From: Nocardia vinacea NBRC 16497
GTDB lineage: Bacteria; Actinomycetota; Actinomycetes; Mycobacteriales; Mycobacteriaceae
Reading direction: 5' to 3'
Assembly: GCF_000308835.1 (NCBI RefSeq)
Contig: NZ_BAGN01000219.1
Location: forward strand, 1 to 64,000
Length of the DNA: 64,000 nucleotides
Position 1 is the stretch's first letter. Each line of letters starts with the position of its first letter. The notes below the pieces were generated by a model. That model made no database searches. It worked only from the letters and a program-made list of their open reading frames with translations, and had not been told where the DNA came from. This document shows, piece by piece, positions 52,838-61,279 of this stretch. A program made the position numbers and the translations under genes.

Positions 52838-53340
52838 TCGGTATCACCGACCAATAGCCGCGCCAACCGAATCCGATTGATCTTCGCCAATTCCGTTCGC
52901 ATAACCCACCTTTCGGTCTCCGGATCATTTCCGAGCCGGGCGGTGAGCAATTCCAGCAGCTCGTCCCCGGACTTACCGGTCGCGCACACCAGATAGATAT
53001 GGCCGAACTTCTCCTCATAGGCCAGATTGCCCTCGGCCAGCCCCGCCCGCACCGCATCCTCGGCCTCGGCCACCCCCGCCTGCTCGCGCGCCGATGCCGC
53101 GGTATCGGGCCGGGCGCCGATGCGCGGGTGTCCGTCGAGTGCGCGATCGATCTGCGCCTCGGACAATTCGGCCAGCACCGCATCGGCCGTATCGAATACG
53201 GCATCGATATTCGCGTACGGCCGCCCGGCGACCAGCGCACGAGCCCATTCCGGCGCAGAGCAACACATGAGCAAGGCCGCATTCGCCTCCGCTTCGGGCA
53301 ACGCGTCGAATTCCGTGAGGCCCAACCCGTCGGATGTCAT
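52834..53340 (-). CDS. OHCU decarboxylase
   Basis: A 168-residue 2-oxo-4-hydroxy-4-carboxy-5-ureidoimidazoline decarboxylase. The catalytic His is in LDGHPRIGAR and the Glu in AREQAGVAEAED; FGHIYLVCATGKSGDELL is the family's conserved core. It forms S-allantoin. The ATG at 53340 has only a weak ribosome binding site; the frame remains open upstream for 18 codons. It heads the operon and is divergent from the MocA-like gene. Confidence 0.94.
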   Translation of the reverse strand: MTSDGLGLTEFDALPEAEANAALLMCCSAPEWARALVAGRPYANIDAVFDTADAVLAELSEAQIDRALDGHPRIGARPDTAASAREQAGVAEAEDAVRAGLAEGNLAYEEKFGHIYLVCATGKSGDELLELLTARLGNDPETERWVMRTELAKINRIRLARLLVGDTE

Positions 53341-53480
53341 CGGACCAGCATCGAATACCACCGACCCGGCCGCCAGTCGAACGAGATAGATCACTTCCGG
53401 CGTGTCGCCCGCATCCGGCTGTCGACGTCAAAGCACTTTTCCGTAACCCATTGGCTACGCGGCCGGTCTACCTTCTTTTC

Positions 53481-54068
53481 ATGGCTGCATCACCCGAACC
53501 GGTCTGCGCGGGCATCGTCTTGGCCGCCGGCGCCGGCACCCGCTACGGGATGCCCAAGGCATTGGCCGAGGGCGGCGCCTGGCTGCGGTCGGCGGTGGCG
53601 GCACTGCGCGACGGCGGCTGTGATCCGGTGATCGTGGTGCTCGGCGCGACCGGACCAGCGCCGGACGCCGTCGACTTACCCGAGGGTGTCGATCATGTGT
53701 GGGCGGCGGACTGGGCGACCGGACTCGGGGCCTCGCTGCGGGCGGGTTTGCGAGCCGTCGCGCACACCCCCGCCGAGTACGTCGCGATCATGCCGGTGGA
53801 TACCCCCGATGTCGGGGCCGATGTGGTCGCCCGGGTGGTCGCCGCGGCCTTCACGGCACCCGCCGGCCTGGCAAGAGCTGTGTTCCACAACACACCCGGC
53901 CATCCCGTTGTCATGTCTCATAAGCACTGGACCTCGGTGTATCAAACAGCCGTTAGAGATTCCGGCGGGCGCACCTATTTAGCCGGTAATAACGATATGG
54001 TGTGCGTCACGTGCGACGATTTGGCGACAGGCGATGATCGTGACTTCCCGGCCACGCCGCACGCGTGA
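53481..54068 (+). CDS. MocA-like molybdenum-cofactor nucleotidyltransferase
   Basis: A 195-residue MobA/MocA-family protein. The nucleotide loop is GIVLAAGAGTRYGMPKAL, the acidic metal residue is in AIMPVDTPDVG, and GHPVVMSHKHW is the substrate motif of MocA. It would attach CMP to molybdopterin to make the MCD cofactor used by xanthine dehydrogenases. It overlaps the XdhC gene by GTGA, which supports joint work on cofactor maturation for the XDH encoded 10 kb away. Confidence 0.9.
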   Translation: MAASPEPVCAGIVLAAGAGTRYGMPKALAEGGAWLRSAVAALRDGGCDPVIVVLGATGPAPDAVDLPEGVDHVWAADWATGLGASLRAGLRAVAHTPAEYVAIMPVDTPDVGADVVARVVAAAFTAPAGLARAVFHNTPGHPVVMSHKHWTSVYQTAVRDSGGRTYLAGNNDMVCVTCDDLATGDDRDFPATPHA

Positions 54069-55120
54069 GCGGAGCTGAACAGATGCGGGACATCGTCGAC
54101 GACCTATTGCGGGTGTGGCATTCGGGCCGGACAGGTGGACTGGCCACCGTCGTGCGAACTGTTGGTTCCGGACCGCTGCCGGTCGGAACATCGATCCTGA
54201 TAGACGCCAATGGCGCGGTCTACGGTTCGCTCCTGGGCGGGAGCGTCGAGACGACCGTGATCGAGGCGGCCGCCGATGCCGCGCGCAGCGGTCGACGCGG
54301 ACTGCACCGCTTCGGCGTCCCGCCGGGCGAGCCCGGATTGGACTCCGGCGGCATGGTCGATGTTTTCGTCGAGCCGTTCTCACGCCGGGACTTTCCAGAA
54401 TTCCCCTCCATCGCCGCGGAAATCGCCGCGCACCGCCGGGTTACCCTCTTCACCGTGGTGTGGAATCCGGATCCGGATCTGATCGGACAGCATCTGATCA
54501 CCCCGCAGCGGCATGCGACGGAACTGGTCGCGCTGCCCGAATCCGATGTATTCGTCTCCTCGTTCCCACCACCGCCGCGGCTGATCATCTTCGGCGCCAA
54601 TGCCTTCGCCGCGGCACTGTCCGTCCAGGCCAAACTGCTCGGCTACCGCGTCACGATCTGCGATTCCCGCGACACCTTCGCAACGCCCGACGCCTTCCCG
54701 GGCGCCGAGGTGGTCGTCGACTGGCCGCACCGGTACCTGAATACGCTCTCGGCGGCGGGCGAGATCGATAGCAGCACGGCGATTGTCGTCCTCGGGCACG
54801 ATCCGACGTTCGAAATCCCGCTGCTCACCGTGGCACTGCGACTACCCGAACTGGGTTACCTCGCCGCAAACGGTTCCTGGTCCGCGCACCTGAGACGCAT
54901 CGAAGACCTACAAGCGGGCGGCTTCGACAACGCGACGCTGGCCCGCCTGCACTCCCCCGCCGGTCTCGATATCGGGGCACGCACCGCCGCCGAGGTCGCC
55001 GTTTCGATCGCCGCCGAACTGCTTGTCGCCCGGTCCGGAACCGAGCGGCGGATTACCGAGAACCGGGACGCCGACCCGCAATTCAGGGAATTACCGGCCA
55101 ACGCCCCGGTGGCACTCTAG
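54065..55120 (+). CDS. xdhC: XdhC-family cofactor insertion protein
   Basis: A 351-residue XdhC/CoxI protein. The N-terminal domain has LATVVRTVGSGPLPVGTSI and GSLLGGSVE; the C-terminal Rossmann domain has RLIIFGANAFAAALSVQAKLLGYRVTICDSR. XdhC binds molybdenum cofactor, promotes sulphuration and inserts it into xanthine dehydrogenase. The typical active Cys of some members is not seen. It ends two bases from the convergent transporter gene. Confidence 0.92.
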   Translation: MSGAEQMRDIVDDLLRVWHSGRTGGLATVVRTVGSGPLPVGTSILIDANGAVYGSLLGGSVETTVIEAAADAARSGRRGLHRFGVPPGEPGLDSGGMVDVFVEPFSRRDFPEFPSIAAEIAAHRRVTLFTVVWNPDPDLIGQHLITPQRHATELVALPESDVFVSSFPPPPRLIIFGANAFAAALSVQAKLLGYRVTICDSRDTFATPDAFPGAEVVVDWPHRYLNTLSAAGEIDSSTAIVVLGHDPTFEIPLLTVALRLPELGYLAANGSWSAHLRRIEDLQAGGFDNATLARLHSPAGLDIGARTAAEVAVSIAAELLVARSGTERRITENRDADPQFRELPANAPVAL

Positions 55121-55122
55121 CT

Positions 55123-56214
55123 CTACTTCAGGCCCGGATTCTCCGCGTACACCTCGCGCAGCACCGAGAGGTCGAACAGCTGGTCGGCCTTGATATCGAT
55201 CTTGGCATTGCGCAGCGCGGCGATATTCTGCTCGATCAACTGATCGGTCATGGTCAGCAAACCATTGGCGGTCGAATCCGCGGAGACGACGAGGCCGTTC
55301 TGCGCGGTCGCCTCCTGGGTCTGTTCGTTCAGATCGAGTTTCTGATCCTTGCCGTATACCTCGACCGCGAGTCGCGCCGATTCGGCCGGATTCGCGACCG
55401 CATCCTTCCAGCCCTTGATCTCGGCGATCAGGAAGGCCTTCAGCTTGTCGCGTTCCTTATCGATGGTGGACTGCTTGACCGTCAGGGTCTCGGCCACCAG
55501 CGGCAGGTTGTAATCGGCGAAGAGGAAGTTCGTATTCTGGAATCCCTTGGCGGTCAACGTGATCGGCTCATTGGTCACATAGCTGACCCAGCCGTCGACC
55601 TCACCGTTGGCCAGCGGCGTCGGATCGTATTGTGCGGGCACGATGGTCACATCGCTCGGCTTCATGCCATTGGCGTTCAGCAGCGCGTTGAAGATCAGCT
55701 GATTGGTGTCCTGGACGCCGATCTTGCGGCCCTTCATATCCTGCGGCGTCTTGATGGGCTTGGCGGCGGAGCTGACGATGCAGAACGGGTTCTTCTGATA
55801 GGTGGTCGCGACGATCTTGGCGGGTAGGCCCTCCAGGATCGCGGGCGCGGTGGTCTGCGGGGCCGAGGTGCCGAGCCAGACCTTACCGGTGTCCAAGCCC
55901 GCCTCGACCGAGGTGCTGGCCGCGCCACCGGCGATCAGATTCACCGAACCGAATCCGGCCTCCTTGTAGTAGCCCTTGGAATCGGCGAAGTATTCGCCCG
56001 CGAATTCGATGTTCTTGAGCCAGGACAGCTGGATCGCGACGGAACCGTACTTGGATCCGTCCGCCACCGACCCGCCCGACGAGTCTTTCGAATCATCGCC
56101 ACATGCGGCCAGCAGGCTCGCACCGCCCAATGCGGCGCCGGCCAGCGCGGAGTAACGAAGCAGGGATCGCCGGTTCAGGTTCGGCCCGAACGAAGAGCGT
56201 TGTACGGGGTTCAT
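55123..56214 (-). CDS. ABC transporter substrate-binding lipoprotein (NMT1/SsuA-like)
   Basis: A 363-residue binding protein with a twin-arginine region (NRRSLLRYSALAG) and a lipobox LLAAC, so it is exported and lipid-anchored. The fold is that of NMT1/THI5-like or NitT/TauT receptors (VAIQLSWLKNIEFAGEYFAD, KGRKIGVQDTNQLIFNALL). Such receptors bind pyrimidines, sulfonates, nitrate or ureides. Last gene of a four-gene importer operon whose promoter matches the xanthine dehydrogenase promoter, so a purine-pathway ligand is the best guess. Confidence 0.88.
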   Translation of the reverse strand: MNPVQRSSFGPNLNRRSLLRYSALAGAALGGASLLAACGDDSKDSSGGSVADGSKYGSVAIQLSWLKNIEFAGEYFADSKGYYKEAGFGSVNLIAGGAASTSVEAGLDTGKVWLGTSAPQTTAPAILEGLPAKIVATTYQKNPFCIVSSAAKPIKTPQDMKGRKIGVQDTNQLIFNALLNANGMKPSDVTIVPAQYDPTPLANGEVDGWVSYVTNEPITLTAKGFQNTNFLFADYNLPLVAETLTVKQSTIDKERDKLKAFLIAEIKGWKDAVANPAESARLAVEVYGKDQKLDLNEQTQEATAQNGLVVSADSTANGLLTMTDQLIEQNIAALRNAKIDIKADQLFDLSVLREVYAENPGLK

Positions 56215-56291
56215 GGGCCGAATCTAAGGGGATTCCGTTTCGATTTCTTTACTTTGGCGTTCCGAGCATTGATTTACGAAAAACTGACCGG

Positions 56292-57188
56292 TCAACGGCG
56301 ACCCGCCTCGGGGCCGAAGCGGGCCAGCACCAGATTTTCGATGACGCCCACGATCGCGTAGAGCAGCACCGAGACGATGGTCACGATCACGATCGAGGCC
56401 CACAGCTTGCTGTATTGGAAGGTTGGGATGGCGCGAATCAGACTGGCGCCCAGCCCTGTTCCACTACCCAACCATTCACCGAGCAATGCGCCGATCAGCG
56501 CGCCGGGCACCGAAATTCGCGCGGCCGCGAAGACCGAGGGCAGGGCGGCGGGCACGGCGACCATGCGCAATCCGGTCCAGCGGGAGCCGCCGTACGCGGC
56601 CACCAGATCCATCGCCTGCCGCGGTGCATTGCGCAATCCCGCCATGATCATCACGAGCGCCGGGAAGAACACGACGATCGCCGCGAGCACCGTCACACCG
56701 GCCAGTCCGCGCCCGAATACCAGCACGATGATCGGGGTCAGCGCCACCAGGGGCACCGACCGCAACAGCATTGCCACCGGCATGAACGTCTGCTCGACCA
56801 CCGAGAACGAGACGAACAGCGCCGCGACGACGAGTGCGGCCAGCATGCCGACTCCGAAGCCGATCGCGGCGTCGCGCAGGGTGATCTGCAGGTCGTCGAG
56901 GATCGCCTGACGTGCGGTGTGCGCGCCGGAGGAGTTGAACAGGTACTTCCAGATATCGCTGGGTGTTTTGCCTACTCGGGGGCCGACCTGGGGGAAGGCT
57001 TTGAGGAAGACGTACCAGATCACCAGCATCAGCAAGAGTGCGGTGATCAGGGGGAACAGGAAGCGGCCGATGCGGGTGAGCACGTCGAGGGTCCCGGCGG
57101 CGGCACCGCGTTGGGGCCGCGTGCTCTCCGCGACAGGCGGCGGTGCGGCGGCATTCATGTGGTCCATCGGCACAAGTTCGTCAGTCAT
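56292..57188 (-). CDS. ABC transporter permease 1
   Basis: A 298-residue permease with about six membrane helices. The cytoplasmic EAA-like loop that contacts the ATPase is LVAAYGGSRWTGLRMVAVPAALPSVFAAARI. GGAGGAG lies four bases before the ATG at 57188. The N-terminal 40 residues are Pro/Ala-rich and cytoplasmic. It pairs with the second permease encoded 160 bases upstream to form a heterodimeric channel. Confidence 0.9.
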   Translation of the reverse strand: MTDELVPMDHMNAAAPPPVAESTRPQRGAAAGTLDVLTRIGRFLFPLITALLLMLVIWYVFLKAFPQVGPRVGKTPSDIWKYLFNSSGAHTARQAILDDLQITLRDAAIGFGVGMLAALVVAALFVSFSVVEQTFMPVAMLLRSVPLVALTPIIVLVFGRGLAGVTVLAAIVVFFPALVMIMAGLRNAPRQAMDLVAAYGGSRWTGLRMVAVPAALPSVFAAARISVPGALIGALLGEWLGSGTGLGASLIRAIPTFQYSKLWASIVIVTIVSVLLYAIVGVIENLVLARFGPEAGRR

Positions 57189-57347
57189 CGCACTCCTCCG
57201 AACGGGCACCGCGGCGGCGCGCGCGGTCTCGCCCGACCCGTACTGTTCTGCCCGCCGCGCAACCCACGGCTCGACGCGCGCCAACTTGCGCCACGCGCCC
57301 GAATTCATCGGGCGATTGCGCACGCGGTGCGCCGATCTGTGCGCGGC

Positions 57348-58094
57348 TCATCTCGACTCCTGCGCGGTCCACGGGGTGACAAGTCGAGCGCCGAGCGCGA
57401 CGATGGCGTAGCCGAGGCCCGCGAGCGCGGCGGCGGCCAGCGCCATCCCCCACGTCCGCGGCACGTTATAGGCGGTCTGCGCAGCAGTCAGCGCAACACC
57501 GATCCCACTGTCCACCCCGCCGAGATACTCGCCGATGATCGCACCGAGCACGGCCGACGGCGCGGCAATCTTCAACGCCGCGAACAGATTCGGCAGCGCC
57601 GCGATCGCCTGCACCCGGTAGAGCTGCTGCCAGCGACCACCGCCGTAGGCGCGGATCAGGTCGAGACTGGCGACATCGGCCGAGCGCAGTCCGGTGACCG
57701 TGCCGACCATGGTGGTGAAGAAGCAGTACATCGCCGCGAGGAATATCGTCGGGGTGCGCCCGCCGAACACCACCAGGATGATCGGACCGAGCGCGAGCAG
57801 CGGGATGCAGTAACTGAGGATGGCGAGCTGGGTGGCCAGTGGTTCGATCCACGGGATCAGCACGATCAGCATCGCCAGCGCGATGGCCAGCGCATTGCCC
57901 CAGATGAACCCCTTCAGCGCGCCGAGCGCGGTGATCCGGAAGTTCGGGCCGTACAGATCCCAGCCGTCGGTGTACATGGTGTGCAGGACGGTCCACGGAC
58001 TCGGGATCGTGCCGCCCGCGACCTCCAGCGCGGCCAGCAGCCACCACACCGCGATCAACCCGAGAACGCCGATCAGGCCGCCGATCCGTTTCAT
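57348..58094 (-). CDS. ABC transporter permease 2
   Basis: A 248-residue permease with about six membrane helices, starting MKRIGGLIGVLGLIAVWWLL. The EAA-like loop is LIRAYGGGRWQQLYRVQAIAALPNLFAALKI. Its ATG overlaps the stop of the ATPase gene in ATGA. The 159-base gap to permease 1 has no recognisable gene or hairpin. Confidence 0.9.
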   Translation of the reverse strand: MKRIGGLIGVLGLIAVWWLLAALEVAGGTIPSPWTVLHTMYTDGWDLYGPNFRITALGALKGFIWGNALAIALAMLIVLIPWIEPLATQLAILSYCIPLLALGPIILVVFGGRTPTIFLAAMYCFFTTMVGTVTGLRSADVASLDLIRAYGGGRWQQLYRVQAIAALPNLFAALKIAAPSAVLGAIIGEYLGGVDSGIGVALTAAQTAYNVPRTWGMALAAAALAGLGYAIVALGARLVTPWTAQESR

Positions 58095-58900
58095 GCGACT
58101 CCACCCTTGCCGGACTTCCCGAACAGCAGCTCGGAGAGGTAGTCGTGCAACTTGTGGAATTCCGGCGTTCGCATCATCTCGGGTGTGCGCGGGCGCGGCA
58201 GATCGATCTTCACCAGTTCCAGCACCCGGCCCGGCCGCGGACTCATCACCGCGACGACATCGGACAGGAAAACCGCCTCGGCGATACCGTGCGTGACCAT
58301 CAGGGTGGTCGCGGGCTTCTCGGTCCAGATCCGCAGCAGTTCCAGATTCAGCCGCTGCCTGGTCATATCGTCGAGAGCGCCGAACGGTTCGTCGAGCAGC
58401 AGCACGGTCGGCTTCACGACCAGTGCGCGCGCGATCGAAACACGCTGGCGCATACCGCCGGACAGCTGCGCCGGTTTGGCCTTCTCGAAGCCCTCCAGGC
58501 CGACCAGCCGGACCAGATCCGCGATCAGTCCCGGATCCGGCGAGATGCCCGCGACCTGCAGGGGCAGTTTGATATTGGATTCCACCGAACGCCACGGCAG
58601 CAGCGCCGAATCCTGGAAGGCGATGCCGAGTTCGTGTCGGCTGCGCAGTTGGGCGGGGGTTTCACCGTCGATGAGCGTCTTGCCCGTGGTCGGTGTCTCC
58701 AGTCCGGCCAAGATGCGCAGCACCGTCGATTTACCGCAGCCCGATGGGCCGAGCAGGGACAGGAACGCGCCCTGTTCGGTATGCAGCTCCACTTCGTCCA
58801 GCGCCTGCACCGTCTTCCGGCCGACCCGGAATGTCTTCGTCAAACCGCTGATGTGGATGCCCGTCCCCCCGGTGGGCTCCTCGGTACCGCTCGCCATCAT
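58091..58900 (-). CDS. ABC transporter ATP-binding protein
   Basis: A 269-residue NitT/TauT-type ATPase. Walker A is LLGPSGCGKSTVLR, the Q-loop AFQDSALLPW, the signature LSGGMRQRVSIARAL, Walker B LLLDEPFGAL and the H-loop MVTHGIAEA. It energises the importer. The promoter -10 (TAGTGT) ends eight bases before the ATG at 58900, so the message may be leaderless. A second ATG follows at once (58897). Confidence 0.93.
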   Translation of the reverse strand: MMASGTEEPTGGTGIHISGLTKTFRVGRKTVQALDEVELHTEQGAFLSLLGPSGCGKSTVLRILAGLETPTTGKTLIDGETPAQLRSRHELGIAFQDSALLPWRSVESNIKLPLQVAGISPDPGLIADLVRLVGLEGFEKAKPAQLSGGMRQRVSIARALVVKPTVLLLDEPFGALDDMTRQRLNLELLRIWTEKPATTLMVTHGIAEAVFLSDVVAVMSPRPGRVLELVKIDLPRPRTPEMMRTPEFHKLHDYLSELLFGKSGKGGVA

Positions 58901-58907
58901 GACCAAA

Positions 58908-58972
58908 ACACTAGGAGCAGGTCGTTGCGCGGATATTGCGAATCGCCACCCCAGATTGCGCAATCGTTACGT
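58908..58972 (-). promoter_or_regulatory. Promoter/operator of the ABC importer, matching the XDH promoter
   Basis: Reading towards the ATPase gene: GTAACGATTGCGCAATCTG, GGTGGCG, AATATC, GCGCAACG, four bases, CTCCTAGTGT with -10 TAGTGT at 58913-58908. GATTGCGCAATC is a perfect 12-bp palindrome. The order and spacing match 44302-44374 closely. Confidence 0.75.
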
Positions 58973-59009
58973 GACTTCAGATCCGCGTGCGTCGAACCCC
59001 CAGGTCGGG

Positions 59010-59729
59010 ATGAGATATCGACCCGTCCGGGTTACAGCGGAGGTGAACCCACTTTTCGCGCTGCTCGACGCCAAGCTGCATATCGCGGGCTCGGAGATCC
59101 TCTGGCGCGAGATCATCGGCAATGGCTTCGGTCTGGCCTCCGCGGTCGGTGGTATGCGGCGGCGGGTGTGGGCGTGGCCGATCGGGATCGCGGGCAATGC
59201 GCTGCTGTTCACCGTTTTCGTCGGCGGAATCTTCAACACGCCACAGCATTTGAATATGGCCGGACAGGCCGGTCGTCAGTTGATGTTCATCGCGGTCAGC
59301 GTGTACGGCTGGTGGAGTTGGTACCGCCATGCTCGCGCCGAAACCGGACTCGAACATCGCGGCGTCGTGCCGCGCTGGGCCAGCGGGCGCGAACGGCTGG
59401 TGCTGGTGACGGCGATGCTGGTCGGCACGGCTGCCTTCGCTCAACTATTCGCGTGGATCGGTTCCTACGGCCCGTGGGCCGAAGCATGGATCTTCACCGG
59501 ATCGGTCCTGGCGACCTATGGAATGGCACGCGGGCTCGCCGAATTCTGGCTGATCTGGATCGCCGTCGATCTCGTCGGCGTGCCATTGCTGTTGCAGGCG
59601 GGCTATTACCCGTCCGCGACGCTGTATCTGATCTATGCGGGCTTCGTCGCGTGGGGCTTCGCCGTCTGGGCGCGCACCCTGCGCCAACCGGCCCCTGTGG
59701 TCGCTGATCTCGCGCCTTCGCGTCCCTAG
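59010..59729 (+). CDS. pnuC: Nicotinamide riboside/mononucleotide transporter PnuC
   Basis: About 239 residues with seven predicted membrane helices. It has the PnuC hallmarks: WREIIGNGFGLASAVGGMRRRVWAWPIGIAGN, the YGWWSWYRH repeat and EFWLIWIAVDLVGVPLLL. It takes up nicotinamide riboside by facilitated diffusion for NAD synthesis. A GTG at 59043 is an alternative start that fits homologues better; the ATG at 59010 has AGGTCGGG upstream. It is divergent from the importer operon. No NadR-type kinase is adjacent. Confidence 0.9.
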   Translation: MRYRPVRVTAEVNPLFALLDAKLHIAGSEILWREIIGNGFGLASAVGGMRRRVWAWPIGIAGNALLFTVFVGGIFNTPQHLNMAGQAGRQLMFIAVSVYGWWSWYRHARAETGLEHRGVVPRWASGRERLVLVTAMLVGTAAFAQLFAWIGSYGPWAEAWIFTGSVLATYGMARGLAEFWLIWIAVDLVGVPLLLQAGYYPSATLYLIYAGFVAWGFAVWARTLRQPAPVVADLAPSRP

Positions 59730-59803
59730 AAGTTTTTTCGCAACCTCCGATGAATCGGCGCGGCGGCGCCGGTATGTACCCGCAAAACCCATCGGAGGAA
59801 GTA

Positions 59804-61279
59804 ATGAAGATGACCACGGGACAGCGCTGGGTACTGGCGCTGACATCACTCGCGGGTTTGATGATCGTGCTCGACGCACTGGTCGTCACGACCGCGATGC
59901 ATGCGATCCAGCTCGATCTGCACGCATCGATCGGCGAGCTGGAATGGACGATCAATGCCTACAACCTGAGTTTCGCGGTGCTATTGATGGCGGGCGCGGC
60001 GCTCGGTGACCGCTACGGCCGCAGGCGGGTGCTCGTCGGCGGGTTGGCATTGTTCAGCGCGGCGTCGGCCGGATGTGCGCTGGCACCGAATCTGGGTCTG
60101 TTGATCGCCGCGCGGACGGCGCAGGGCATCGGGGCCGCCGCCATCATGCCCGTGGCGGTGGCCTTGCTCTCGGCGGCGTTCCAGCCGGAGCAGCGGACCA
60201 AGGCGCTCGGACTATTCGCGGCGGCAACCGGATTGGCCACCCTCGGCGGACCGCTCGTCGGGGGTGCGGTGGTGCAGGGCTTGGCTTGGCAGTGGATCTT
60301 CTGGTTGAACCTGCCGATCGGGGCGGTGCTGATCCCGCTGGTGCGCGCGCGGCTGGCTGAAAGTGTGGGCGAGGCACGCAGATTGGACCTTCCCGGGATC
60401 TCGTTGGTGAGCGTCGCCGCCTTCGGCATCGTCTGGGGTCTGATTCGGGGAAATGAATCCGGTTGGGCCAGCACCGAAGTCGTGCTCGCCTTCTTGGCAG
60501 GTGCGGTGGCACTGATCGGATTCATACGCTGGGAGCTGCGCACCACCGCGCCGCTGATTCCCATGCGTTTCTTTGCCTCGCGCGCCTTCTCCGCGGGCAA
60601 TGCGGTCGGATTCCTGCTGGCCGCCTCGATTTTCAGCGGTGCGTTCTTCTTCGCCCAGTTCCTGCAGATCGTGCAGCAACAAGGCCCACTCGGTGCTGGG
60701 CTGCGCCTGGCGCCGTGGACGGTCACCCTGTTCCTGGTGGCGCCGATCGCGGGCAAGCAGGTTAACCGGTTCGGTGAACGTCCGCTGGTTGTCACCGGTT
60801 TGCTCATGCAGGCCGTCGGCTACGGGTGGATCGCCGTCACCACCGGACCGGACCTGCCGTACACCGCGATGATCGCGCCCTTCGTCATCTCCGGCGTCGG
60901 TGTGTCGATGGCGATTCCCGCCGCGCAGAGCGCGGTACTGCGCGCGGTTCCGATGCCCGCTGTCGGCGCCGCGTCGGGCACCTACAACACCCTGCGCCAA
61001 CTCGGTGGCGCCTTCGGAATAGCGGTTCCCGCAGCTGTTTTCGCGGCGGTGGGTGGCTTCACCAGCGCGCGGGCCTTCAGCGACGGTTTCGCGGCCGCCA
61101 TCGGTACCGCTGCTTCGCTTGCCCTCCTCGGCGCCGCGATCGGCCTGCTTATCCCGGCCGGTGCGCCGGTCCCGCCAGCACCCGCTGAGCGGTTTTCGGC
61201 CGACCCTGCGGGGACACCGAGCGGCGGTGTTACCTCCGGCTCGGCAGCTCGCGAGGACCGCACCGGGGTGAAGGCATGA
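59804..61279 (+). CDS. MFS drug exporter (EmrB/QacA-like, 14 helices)
   Basis: A 491-residue major facilitator protein with about 14 hydrophobic segments. LDALVVTTAMHAIQLDL is the DHA2 motif D1 region, GDRYGRRRVLVGG motif A and LGGPLVGGAVVQGLAWQWIFWLNLP motif C. It probably exports hydrophobic drugs or endogenous compounds. GGAGGAAGTA precedes the ATG. Its stop overlaps the ECF sigma factor start (ATGA), which implies coordinated synthesis. Confidence 0.9.
   Translation: MKMTTGQRWVLALTSLAGLMIVLDALVVTTAMHAIQLDLHASIGELEWTINAYNLSFAVLLMAGAALGDRYGRRRVLVGGLALFSAASAGCALAPNLGLLIAARTAQGIGAAAIMPVAVALLSAAFQPEQRTKALGLFAAATGLATLGGPLVGGAVVQGLAWQWIFWLNLPIGAVLIPLVRARLAESVGEARRLDLPGISLVSVAAFGIVWGLIRGNESGWASTEVVLAFLAGAVALIGFIRWELRTTAPLIPMRFFASRAFSAGNAVGFLLAASIFSGAFFFAQFLQIVQQQGPLGAGLRLAPWTVTLFLVAPIAGKQVNRFGERPLVVTGLLMQAVGYGWIAVTTGPDLPYTAMIAPFVISGVGVSMAIPAAQSAVLRAVPMPAVGAASGTYNTLRQLGGAFGIAVPAAVFAAVGGFTSARAFSDGFAAAIGTAASLALLGAAIGLLIPAGAPVPPAPAERFSADPAGTPSGGVTSGSAAREDRTGVKA

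Noticed and set aside
56103..58142. Plus-strand open frame of 679 codons opposite the ABC permeases
   Set aside because: It is rich in His, Arg, Asp and Gln as expected for an antisense frame, and the minus-strand genes have full transporter motifs.
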